Below are positions 1-5,110 of a stretch of DNA of 5,896 bases, one piece after another (position 1 is the first letter of the stretch; the number at the start of each line of letters is the position of its first letter). A program made the translations under genes and the position numbers. The notes below the pieces were generated by a model, which had not been told where the DNA came from, ran no database searches, and worked only from the letters and a program-made list of their open reading frames with translations. The stretch comes from CAZYBG01 sp964645155 (GTDB lineage: Bacteria; Pseudomonadota; Alphaproteobacteria; Rhodobacterales; Rhodobacteraceae). The stretch covers positions 1 through 5,896 of the forward strand of contig CAZYBG010000151.1 in NCBI GenBank assembly GCA_964645155.1. The letters run 5' to 3'.

Positions 1-632
1 CACTTCAGGATGTAGCGGAAATCGCCGATGCCGCTGGCCGCGAGGGTGCGGATCGGCCCGGCGCTGATCGCGTTCACGCGGATGTTCTGCTTGCCCAGGT
101 CCTCGGCCAGATACCGCACGCTCGCTTCCAGCGCCGCCTTGGCGACGCCCATCACGTTGTAGTGCGGCATCACCTTCTCGGCGCCGTAATAGGTGAGCGT
201 CACCATGCTGCCGCCATCCGTCATCAGCCGCTCGGCCCGCTGCGCGACCGCGGTGAAGGAGTAGACCGAGATGTCCATCGTCATGCGGAAGTTCTCGGGG
301 CTGGTATCGACGTAGCGGTTCCTCAGCTCTTCCTTGTCCGAGAAGGCGATGGCATGGACCAGGAAGTCGAGCCGGCCCCAGGCCTCGGCGAGATGGGTGA
401 ACGCGCGGTCGAGCGAGGCGGCGTCGGTCACGTCGCAGTCGATCAGCTCGGTCACCCCGAGCGACGCGGCGAGCGGCTCGGCGCGCTTGCGGAACGCGTC
501 GCCCTGGTAGGACAGTGCAAGCTCGGCGCCGGCATCGTGCAGCGCCTTGGCGATCCCCCAGGCGATCGACTTGTCGTTGGCAAGCCCCATCACGAGGCCG
601 CGCTTGCCGGCCATCAGAGCTGACGTGGACAT
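1..632 (-). CDS. fabI: Enoyl-[acyl-carrier-protein] reductase (NADH), FabI; 3' end outside window
   Basis: FabI catalyses the last reduction of each fatty acid elongation cycle in the cytoplasm, converting trans-2-enoyl-ACP to acyl-ACP with NADH; it is the triclosan target. The first 210 codons are visible; family members are about 260-270 residues, so roughly 60 C-terminal residues lie outside. The translation begins MSTSALMAGKRGLVMG and has the FabI-type nucleotide-binding turn GLANDKSIAWG (residues 16-26). It also has LVHAIAFSDKEEL in place of the usual VHSIGFAP stretch. The catalytic set is Tyr148, Tyr158 and Lys165 (YYGAEK...HYNVMGVAK), the FabI spacing Y-x9-Y-x6-K. RVNAISAGPIRTLAASGI follows near the window edge. 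The chosen ATG (632-630) has a G-rich AGGGGGG tract 10 bases upstream; Met7 is a weaker alternative. The gene is divergent from pdxH across 192 bases. Family assignment is secure; in related genomes fabB and fabA often lie nearby, but none is in view. Confidence 0.96.
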   Translation of the reverse strand, partial: MSTSALMAGKRGLVMGLANDKSIAWGIAKALHDAGAELALSYQGDAFRKRAEPLAASLGVTELIDCDVTDAASLDRAFTHLAEAWGRLDFLVHAIAFSDKEELRNRYVDTSPENFRMTMDISVYSFTAVAQRAERLMTDGGSMVTLTYYGAEKVMPHYNVMGVAKAALEASVRYLAEDLGKQNIRVNAISAGPIRTLAASGIGDFRYILK

Positions 633-824
633 GGCGCTTGAGCCCCCCTGACCGGTCCCTGCGGATTGCGCTGTCCGGTCGTTTAGGCGATTGGCCGGAA
701 CGCTTCAAGGCCGGCGGTCGCAGGGTCCGGCGGCGCCACGCCCATCGGGTGCAATGTCCGACCGAATAAGTCAGGTTGCAGCCCGCGCCGGGACGGACTA
801 ACCCATGCGGCTGGAGGTGACCCG

Positions 825-1430
825 ATGAGCGACAGGACCGGGATATTCGCCGGCGACGACCCGTTCGCGCTTGCGCGCGCCTGGCTGGCCGAGGCCACGG
901 CGCAGGAGCCGAACGACCCCGACGCCATCGCGCTGGCCACCGTCGATGCCGAGGGGCTGCCGAACGTCAGGATGGTGCTGCTGCGCGGCGTCGAGGACGA
1001 CGCGTTCGTGTTCTACACGAACTACGGATCACGCAAGGCGCAGGAAATTGACGTGCACGGAAAGGCGGCGTTCGTGCTACACTGGAAGTCCATTCGTCGA
1101 CAGATCCGGGTGCGGGGCCTTGTCGAGAAGGAGCAAGGGGAAAAGGCAGACACCTACTTCGCATCACGATCCCTGAAAAGCAGGCTTGGCGCCTGGGCCT
1201 CGCGGCAATCCGAGCCGCTGGCCAGCCGTGCCGCCCTGATGGCCGAGGTGGCCCGCGTGACGGCGACGCATGGAGCGTCACCGCCGCGCCCGTCCTTCTG
1301 GGGTGGGTACCGGATCAGGCCGGTCGAGATCGAATTCTGGGCGGATGGCGTATTCCGCCTGCACGACCGTTTCCGGTGGTCCCGCGAGACGCCGGATTCC
1401 GCGTGGCAAATCGTCCGTCTGAACCCCTGA
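825..1430 (+). CDS. pdxH: Pyridoxamine/pyridoxine 5'-phosphate oxidase
   Basis: PdxH is a cytoplasmic FMN enzyme that oxidises pyridoxine or pyridoxamine 5'-phosphate with O2 to pyridoxal 5'-phosphate, the final synthesis and salvage step of vitamin B6. The protein is 201 residues, near the usual 200-220. Visible motifs, with E. coli equivalents from memory, are RMVLLR (49-54, FMN-binding strand; Arg54 where E. coli has Lys72), FYTNYGSRK (63-71), Tyr111/Arg115/Ser119 (substrate phosphate contacts Tyr129/Arg133/Ser137), PSFWGGYR (156-163), RLHDRF (178-183, holding the Arg197/His199 equivalents) and the C-terminal RLNP. The ATG at 825 has a GGAGG at 813-817 with a 7-base gap, which fixes the start. 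Third-position G/C use drops sharply from codon 68 (see findings). It is followed by an independent-looking spacer, so it is probably a single-gene unit. Function is near certain. Confidence 0.97.
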   Translation: MSDRTGIFAGDDPFALARAWLAEATAQEPNDPDAIALATVDAEGLPNVRMVLLRGVEDDAFVFYTNYGSRKAQEIDVHGKAAFVLHWKSIRRQIRVRGLVEKEQGEKADTYFASRSLKSRLGAWASRQSEPLASRAALMAEVARVTATHGASPPRPSFWGGYRIRPVEIEFWADGVFRLHDRFRWSRETPDSAWQIVRLNP

Positions 1431-1529
1431 CATTCACGCTTCGCGAATAGCAATACTTTGGCTTTGCGAGAAAATATCCGCTTGCATACGACTGCGTAAG
1501 CCTTGAGAAATAGAACCGCCAATCTGGGG

Positions 1530-2081
1530 ATGGGTGCCGTCTTGGCCACCGAACACGAAGAACAGGGTCAGTCTGTCATCCGCGGAAAGGTCAAGTGGTT
1601 TGACCCTTCCAAGGGGTTCGGCTTCATCCTTGCCGACGGCGGAGGGTCCGACATCCTGCTGCACGCGAACGTGCTGCGGAACTTCGGCCAGAGCTCCGTC
1701 GCCGAAGAGGCCGCGATCGAGGTCGCGGTGCAGGACACGCCGCGCGGCCGCCAGGCGGTCGAGGTGCTCCGGATCGAACCGCCGGCGCCGGGGCATGGCG
1801 CGGCGCTCGAGGATCTCGCCGGACTCGACGCCGCCGCGCTGGCGGCGATTCCGCTCGTGCCGGCGCGGGTGAAGTGGTTCGACAAGGCCAAGGGCTTCGG
1901 TTTCGCCAACGTGTTCGGCAAGCCCGAGGACGTCTTCGTCCATATCGAGGTGGTCCGCCGGTCGGGCTTTGCCGACCTGCAGCCGGGCGAGGCGGTCGCC
2001 CTCAAGGTGATCGACGGCCGCCGCGGCCAGCTTGCGACCCTGATCGCGCCATGGGATGCTGCGCCGCGTGCCGAGGGTTGA
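1530..2081 (+). CDS. Double cold-shock-domain protein
   Basis: This is a single-stranded nucleic-acid binding protein (RNA chaperone type) with two CspA-like OB folds. From the ATG at 1530 it is 183 residues. Domain 1 spans about 17-83, with WFDPSKGFGFI (RNP1) and DILLHANVL (RNP2). An acidic, Ala/Pro-rich linker covers about 84-110. Domain 2 spans about 111-172, with WFDKAKGFGFANV and DVFVHIEVV. CspA itself is about 70 residues; the tandem form is, from memory, typical of alphaproteobacteria. The frame is open further upstream to a TTG at 1503, but that codon has no Shine-Dalgarno. The ATG at 1530 is preceded directly by GGGG with poor spacing. A TTG at 1542 is better placed behind GGGGATGGG, so the exact start is uncertain within 13 codons. 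The 3' end overlaps the next gene by 26 bases. The role in cold shock is inferred from family, not from a visible cold-shock leader. Confidence 0.9.
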   Translation: MGAVLATEHEEQGQSVIRGKVKWFDPSKGFGFILADGGGSDILLHANVLRNFGQSSVAEEAAIEVAVQDTPRGRQAVEVLRIEPPAPGHGAALEDLAGLDAAALAAIPLVPARVKWFDKAKGFGFANVFGKPEDVFVHIEVVRRSGFADLQPGEAVALKVIDGRRGQLATLIAPWDAAPRAEG

Positions 2082-2550
2082 TGCGATCCGCCTTGTCCTG
2101 TGCCTCGCGGCCGTCGTCGTGGCGGGCCCGGCGCTGGCCGCGTGCGAGACCAACCGTGTCGAGCTCCGCGGCGCGTTCGGCACGGCCGGCTTCACCGTCG
2201 AGCTGGCCGACGACGCCGCCGAGCGTGCCCGGGGCCTGATGCACCGCGAAAGCCTGCCGGCCGGGGCAGGCATGCTCTTCGTCTACGAGCGGCCCCAGGC
2301 GGCGGCGTTCTGGATGGAGAACACGCTGATCCCGCTCGACATGATCTTCATGGACGAGACGGGGACGGTGACCCGGGTGCACGAGAATGCCGTGCCGCTC
2401 GACCGGACGCCGATCCCGGGCGGCGACGACGTGCTTGCGGTGCTCGAGATCAATGGCGGGCTCGCCGGCGCGATCGGCATCGCACCCGGCACCGAGCTTC
2501 GCCATCCCGCGCTGCCGCAGGACCGCGCGGCCTGGCCCTGCGCCGAGTGA
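2056..2550 (+). CDS. Exported DUF192 family protein
   Basis: A 164-residue protein of the DUF192 family (PF02643), whose biochemical function is not established. A signal peptide is evident: basic start (MLRRVPR), hydrophobic core LVLCLAAVVVAG (13-24), then PALAAC. It could be cut by signal peptidase I after ALA. Residues 27-30 (LAAC) also satisfy a lipobox, so a lipoprotein anchored at Cys30 is possible. The DUF192 core runs from about 34 to 155: FTVELADDAAERARGLMHRE, GMLFVYERP, FWMENTLIPLDMIFMD and VLEINGGLAG. A second cysteine sits near the C-terminus (WPCAE, Cys162). The start overlaps the upstream cold-shock gene by 26 bases in another frame, with only a weak Shine-Dalgarno, suggesting translational coupling. 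A GTG at 2068 is the alternative start and would shorten the basic region. A tRNA gene lies 42 bases downstream on the same strand. Confidence 0.92.
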   Translation: MLRRVPRVDAIRLVLCLAAVVVAGPALAACETNRVELRGAFGTAGFTVELADDAAERARGLMHRESLPAGAGMLFVYERPQAAAFWMENTLIPLDMIFMDETGTVTRVHENAVPLDRTPIPGGDDVLAVLEINGGLAGAIGIAPGTELRHPALPQDRAAWPCAE

Positions 2551-2592
2551 GGGCTTTTCCGCGCGTCCGATCCGCGATACCAACCGTCGCGT

Positions 2593-2669
2593 CGGGGCGT
2601 AGCGCAGCCTGGTAGCGCGTCTGTTTTGGGTACAGAAGGCCGTGAGTTCGAATCTCGCCGCCCCGACCA
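2593..2669 (+). tRNA. tRNA-Pro (anticodon UGG)
   Basis: A full 77-base cloverleaf with encoded CCA can be folded by eye. The acceptor stem is CGGGGCG (2593-2599) with CGCCCCG (2659-2665), with discriminator A2666 and CCA at 2667-2669. The D stem is GCGC/GCGC (2602-2605 with 2615-2618). The anticodon stem is TCTGT/ACAGA (2620-2624 with 2632-2636) around a TTTGGGT loop, giving anticodon TGG at 2627-2629. The T arm is GTGAG-TTCGAAT-CTCGC (2642-2658, one G-U pair). G37 after the anticodon is expected for tRNA-Pro. UGG can read CCA and, by wobble, other proline codons. It probably shares a transcript with the DUF192 gene 42 bases upstream, since no promoter is recognisable between them. Confidence 0.98.
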
Positions 2670-2703
2670 ATCGCCTCATCCCTGATCGAACGGGCGGTGC
2701 ACG

Positions 2704-2724
2704 AGGGGGCTGAAACCGCCCCTT
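2704..2724. terminator. GC-rich hairpin after tRNA-Pro, possible terminator
   Basis: AGGGGGC (2704-2710) pairs with GCCCCTT (2718-2724) around a 7-base loop: seven pairs including one G-U. It lies 35 bases after the tRNA and on the opposite strand faces the end of the dehydrogenase gene. No T-run follows in either direction, so intrinsic termination is only possible, not shown; it could instead act as a 3' end stabiliser. Confidence 0.35.
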
Positions 2725-2740
2725 GGCGTATCGTGCAGCG

Positions 2741-2766
2741 GCGCCCCGGGCAGGTGGCCGGGGCGC
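2741..2766. terminator. Perfect 9-bp hairpin between convergent genes, possible two-way terminator
   Basis: GCGCCCCGG (2741-2749) and CCGGGGCGC (2758-2766) form nine perfect G-C pairs with an 8-base loop. It sits in the 141-base spacer between tRNA-Pro (plus) and the dehydrogenase (minus), where a shared transcription stop is expected. A third structure, GGCGCC/GGCGCC or GCCGGC/GCCGGC at 2778-2801, lies nearer the dehydrogenase stop codon. There is no T-tract, as is common in very GC-rich genomes. Confidence 0.45.
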
Positions 2767-2810
2767 GATCCGGGGCGGGCGCCGCCGGCCTCGGCGCCGG
2801 CTGCGGCCGA

Positions 2811-3989
2811 TCAGTCCTCGCCCTCGCCCGGCACGAGCCGGACCAGCGGCGCATCTTCCCCGTCGACGATCGCATAGACGAAGCCGTCGGCCGGGCCGAC
2901 CGCGACATCGCGGATGCGCCAGCCCTCTCCTTCGAGCAGGCGCTCGGGGTCGGACACCGTCTCGCCCTCGACCTCGAAGAGGCCGAGATACTCGTGCGCG
3001 AGGTTGCCGATCAGCAGCCTGCCCTGCCAGTCGGGGAACGCCTCGCCGTCGTAGAAGACCATGCCCGAGGGCGGGAAGTTGTCCTCGCGCCCCGGCCCCC
3101 AGTGGTAGACCGGCGCAACGTAGGCGTCAGTCTCGTCATGCGTCGGCGCGAAGGCCTCGCCGGTGCGGTAGTCGACGCCGTAGGAGACGAGCGGCCAGCC
3201 GAAATTGCCGCCCTCGACCGCGATGTTGATCTCGTCGCCGCCCGCCTCGCCATGTTCGGCGATCCAGAGCGCGCCGGTCTCGGGGTGGACGGTCAGCGCC
3301 TGGATGTTGCGGTGACCGTAGGACCAGATCGCCGGTTCGGCGCCCTCGGTCTGCACGAAGGGGTTGTCGTCTGGCACCGATCCGTCGAGGTTCAGCCGGA
3401 TCAGGGCGCCATTGGCGCTGGAGAGGTCCTGCGCGATGTGGTCGGGGCCGAAATCCTTGAACTCCCGGTCGCCGAAGCCGACGAACACATGGCCGTCGGC
3501 GAAGACGATGCGCGAGCCGTAATGCGCATCGCTGTCGAAGAACGGGCCTGCCACGAACAGCTCCTCGATCTCGCCGAGCGCCATCGCCTCGAGGTCGAGC
3601 TCGGCGCGGCCGAGGCGGGTCGCCGTGTTGCCCTCGCCGTCGGCGGCCGACCAGGTCAGATAGACCCAGGGCGCTTCGGGAAAGTCGGGGTGCAGCGCGA
3701 TGTCGAGAAGCCCGCCCTGCCCGTCGTCGACGACTTCGGGCGCGCCGGAGATTTCCATCGTCTCGCCGCTGGCGATGTCGACGAGGCGGATGGCGCCGGT
3801 GCGCTCGGTCACCAGCACCCGGTCGCCCTCGGGCAGGAAGGCGATTGCCCACGGACTCTCAAGGCTCTCGACAACGGTCTCCACCTCGAAATGGCCGTCG
3901 GCAAATGCCGGCGCGGCACAAAGGCCGAGCGTGAGGGATGCGGCAAGCGTCGTGGCAAGGCCGGTGCGGGTCGGGTCGAATGCTCTCAT
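2811..3989 (-). CDS. Exported PQQ-dependent sugar dehydrogenase family protein (GSDH/Asd type)
   Basis: A 392-residue member of the soluble quinoprotein aldose/sorbosone dehydrogenase family (PF07995), six-bladed beta-propellers that oxidise sugars with PQQ in the periplasm. A signal peptide is visible (hydrophobic 11-26, then APAFA, likely cut after Ala30). Family motifs run in order: GQGGLLDIALHPDF (90-103), AHYGSRIVF (155-163), ANGALIRLNLDG (192-203), SYGHRN (223-228), EHGEAGGDEIN (245-255), NFGW (262-265), PPSGM (306-310) and WRIRDVAVGPADG (357-369). By recalled alignment with Acinetobacter sGDH, Gln91, His156 (base), Arg227/Asn228 and Arg358/Arg360 occupy the active-site and PQQ positions, but the Lys377 site looks like Ala331. 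A GGAGG lies 10 bases before the ATG, with a tiny ORF between. The substrate cannot be read from sequence, and no pqq synthesis gene is in view. It is divergent from the SnoaL-like gene. Confidence 0.92.
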   Translation of the reverse strand: MRAFDPTRTGLATTLAASLTLGLCAAPAFADGHFEVETVVESLESPWAIAFLPEGDRVLVTERTGAIRLVDIASGETMEISGAPEVVDDGQGGLLDIALHPDFPEAPWVYLTWSAADGEGNTATRLGRAELDLEAMALGEIEELFVAGPFFDSDAHYGSRIVFADGHVFVGFGDREFKDFGPDHIAQDLSSANGALIRLNLDGSVPDDNPFVQTEGAEPAIWSYGHRNIQALTVHPETGALWIAEHGEAGGDEINIAVEGGNFGWPLVSYGVDYRTGEAFAPTHDETDAYVAPVYHWGPGREDNFPPSGMVFYDGEAFPDWQGRLLIGNLAHEYLGLFEVEGETVSDPERLLEGEGWRIRDVAVGPADGFVYAIVDGEDAPLVRLVPGEGED

Positions 3990-4145
3990 CGGGTCATGTC
4001 CTCCGTCTGATGGCCGAATGCCCGCGCCAGTGCGCGGCAGCGCGGCGCGGGGGCGTATCGGCAGGGAATGCGGATGGCGGCCGGGATGTTGCGCCCGGCC
4101 CGATCACAACGGCGCGAGGCGCCAGACCGGCGCGCGCCCGCCCCC

Positions 4146-4159
4146 CGGGGGCGCCCCCG
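4146..4159. repeat. 14-bp perfect G/C palindrome
   Basis: CGGGGGCGCCCCCG reads the same on both strands and overlaps a second palindrome, CCCCCGGGGG (4142-4151). It sits roughly in the middle of the divergent spacer. It could be an operator or simply a product of GC bias; there is no partner copy in the window. Confidence 0.5.
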
Positions 4160-4272
4160 CCTCGGTGAATTTCGTTCAGCGACTGGCTGCAAATGCTTCG
4201 CTGGACGCCCGACGCGTTCCGCGGCATGTCAGTCCCGCCCGGAAAGGACCGGGCACTGCAAAAATTTCGAAC

Positions 4273-4276
4273 GGAG
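4273..4276 (+). promoter_or_regulatory. Ribosome binding site of the SnoaL-like gene
   Basis: GGAG is spaced 6 bases from the ATG at 4283. It decides the start: the same frame is open 30 codons further upstream to 4193, but only the ATG at 4283 combines a Shine-Dalgarno with an immediate signal peptide. Confidence 0.75.
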
Positions 4277-4282
4277 ACTTTC

Positions 4283-4813
4283 ATGCGTATTCTCAATATC
4301 CCTGCGGCGCTGCTTGCTGTTGCGCTCTGCGCGGCTCCGGCCGCCTCCAGCGAGCTTCCCCATGTGTCCGACCCCGGCTTCATGGCGTTCCTGCCGTCCT
4401 TCATCGAGGGAACCGAGCGTTTCATGAACGGCGATACCGCGCTCTGGAAAGAGCACGCGTCGCACGCCGACGACGCGATGATCCTCGGCGCCTGGGGGGC
4501 GTGGGAGAAGGGCTGGCCCGCGGTTTCGGCCCGCTACGACCGGGCCGGTGCGAGCTTCCGCGATGCCGGGGCAGAACTCGACGTGGAGTTCCTGAGCGTC
4601 GTCATGGGTGGCGATCTGGTGATCGCGACGGCTGTCGAACGCGCCACAGTGCTTCTGGCCGGACAGGACGAGCCCGCGCCCATGGCGCTGCGCGTCACGC
4701 AGGCGTTCCGGAAAGAGGACGGCGAGTGGAAGCTGATCCTGCGCCACGCTGATCCGCTGATCGAGCGGACCGCGCCGCAGGCGGTGCTTCGGGCGCCGCG
4801 CGGCGGCCGCTAG
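4283..4813 (+). CDS. Secreted SnoaL/NTF2-like (DUF4440-type) protein
   Basis: A 176-residue protein with an N-terminal signal peptide (MRILNIPAALLAVALCAAPA, probable cut around 20-22) and one small cone-shaped-fold domain of the NTF2/SnoaL/ketosteroid-isomerase superfamily at about 34-160. Supporting features are the helix-rich first half, with FIEGTERFMNGDTALWKEH (40-58), and LGAWGAWEKGWPAV (68-81). The C-terminal strand pattern LRVTQAFRKEDGEWKLILRH (136-155) is typical of the SnoaL-like family that ends in a histidine-bearing strand. Catalytic function is not assigned: members range from enzymes to ligand-binding or immunity proteins. The last ~15 residues are a basic Ala/Arg/Gly tail outside the domain. 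The gene stands alone, divergent from the dehydrogenase and followed by a strong hairpin. A shared function with the dehydrogenase is possible only by position. Confidence 0.85.
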   Translation: MRILNIPAALLAVALCAAPAASSELPHVSDPGFMAFLPSFIEGTERFMNGDTALWKEHASHADDAMILGAWGAWEKGWPAVSARYDRAGASFRDAGAELDVEFLSVVMGGDLVIATAVERATVLLAGQDEPAPMALRVTQAFRKEDGEWKLILRHADPLIERTAPQAVLRAPRGGR

Positions 4814-4820
4814 GAACGAC

Positions 4821-4849
4821 TCGCCGCCGGTCCCAGGGGCCGGCGGCGG
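4821..4849 (+). terminator. Strong hairpin downstream of the SnoaL-like gene
   Basis: Starting 8 bases after the stop codon, positions 4822-4833 pair with 4837-4848: 12 pairs (CGCCGCCGG with CCGGCGGCG, then T-G, C-G, C-G) around a CAG triloop, extendable by one T-G pair. The stem suits an intrinsic terminator, but no T-run follows. A pyrimidine-rich tract about 40 bases downstream may help termination through Rho. Confidence 0.6.
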
Positions 4850-5002
4850 TCACGCTTGCGCGGGGCCCGTTCCTGCCGCGGTGCAGCGGACATTCTCCCA
4901 CCTTCTCAGTTTCTTCGTCTAATGCGCTTTGGCCCCAGCCGAATCCGCCCGGCCGCCGTCAACCGCGGCCTCGAGGTGAGTCGCGCCGGCCCGCGGCCGT
5001 CC

Positions 5003-5055
5003 TGCCGGTCAAGTACAAAATATTGCGGAAACCTTCAAAAACTCGTTGACCGGCA
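5003..5055. repeat. Perfect 10-bp inverted repeat flanking an AT-rich island
   Basis: TGCCGGTCAA (5003-5012) and TTGACCGGCA (5046-5055) are exact reverse complements separated by 33 bases, 21 of which are A or T in a strongly GC-rich neighbourhood. Each arm contains TTGACC, a -35-like hexamer, in outward orientation. It could be an operator pair, an upstream activator site or a structured RNA; none is proven. Confidence 0.8.
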
Positions 5056-5063
5056 CGGGTGGG

Positions 5064-5110
5064 CTACGGCAGGTTGTGTTGGCTGTCGGGCGACACACCA
5101 AATCTAGTGG
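5064..5110. promoter_or_regulatory. Candidate tandem NrdR boxes upstream of nrdJ
   Basis: NrdR represses ribonucleotide reductase genes by binding paired 16-base palindromes close to ACACAATATATTGTGT with centres about 31-32 bases apart. Box 2 (5095-5110, ACACCAAATCTAGTGG) matches 11 of 16, including the conserved C, A, AT, T and G core. Box 1 (5064-5079, CTACGGCAGGTTGTGT) matches 9 of 16, mostly in its right half (TTGTGT). The centres are exactly 31 bases apart and the target is an nrd gene. Box 1 alone would not be convincing. Confidence 0.65.
5079..5108 (+). promoter_or_regulatory. Possible nrdJ promoter overlapping NrdR box 2
   Basis: TTGGCT (5079-5084) and TCTAGT (5103-5108) each match 4 of 6 positions of the sigma-70 hexamers, with an 18-base spacer. 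The -10 lies inside NrdR box 2, as expected for repression by promoter blocking. It would give a leader of about 157 bases. TTGACC at 5046-5051 is a better -35 but has no good -10 behind it. Confidence 0.35.

Larger units (their letters stand above)
3990..4282. other. Divergent intergenic region (dehydrogenase / SnoaL-like gene)
   Basis: This stretch of 293 bases between two divergent genes should hold both promoters, but I could not pick out convincing -35/-10 pairs on either strand. It is mostly very GC-rich up to about 4165, including the 14-base perfect palindrome centred at 4152/4153. It turns AT-richer in 4165-4200 and 4258-4272, just before the SnoaL-like gene. A frame is open from 4193 into that gene, but the signal peptide and Shine-Dalgarno place the real start at 4283. 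Confidence 0.6.

Noticed and set aside
162..623. A 153-codon plus-strand open frame within fabI
   Set aside because: It is a shadow of the FabI coding strand, which carries the conserved catalytic motifs.
2593..2669. tRNA-Pro as an integration site for a mobile element
   Set aside because: No integrase, direct repeat of the tRNA 3' end, or foreign-looking DNA lies downstream in the window.
2697..4010. A 437-codon open frame on the plus strand, antisense to the dehydrogenase gene
   Set aside because: Its protein has no recognisable domain and is low-complexity in the manner of GC-rich shadow frames; the minus-strand frame has a signal peptide and full GSDH motifs.
4193..4282. N-terminal extension of the SnoaL-like protein from position 4193
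   Set aside because: It would bury the signal peptide internally, and the ATG at 4283 has its own GGAG at the right distance.
4856..5107. An 83-codon plus-strand frame in the nrdJ upstream region
   Set aside because: No ribosome site, no recognisable protein pattern, and it runs through the inverted repeat and both NrdR boxes, which suit regulatory DNA better.
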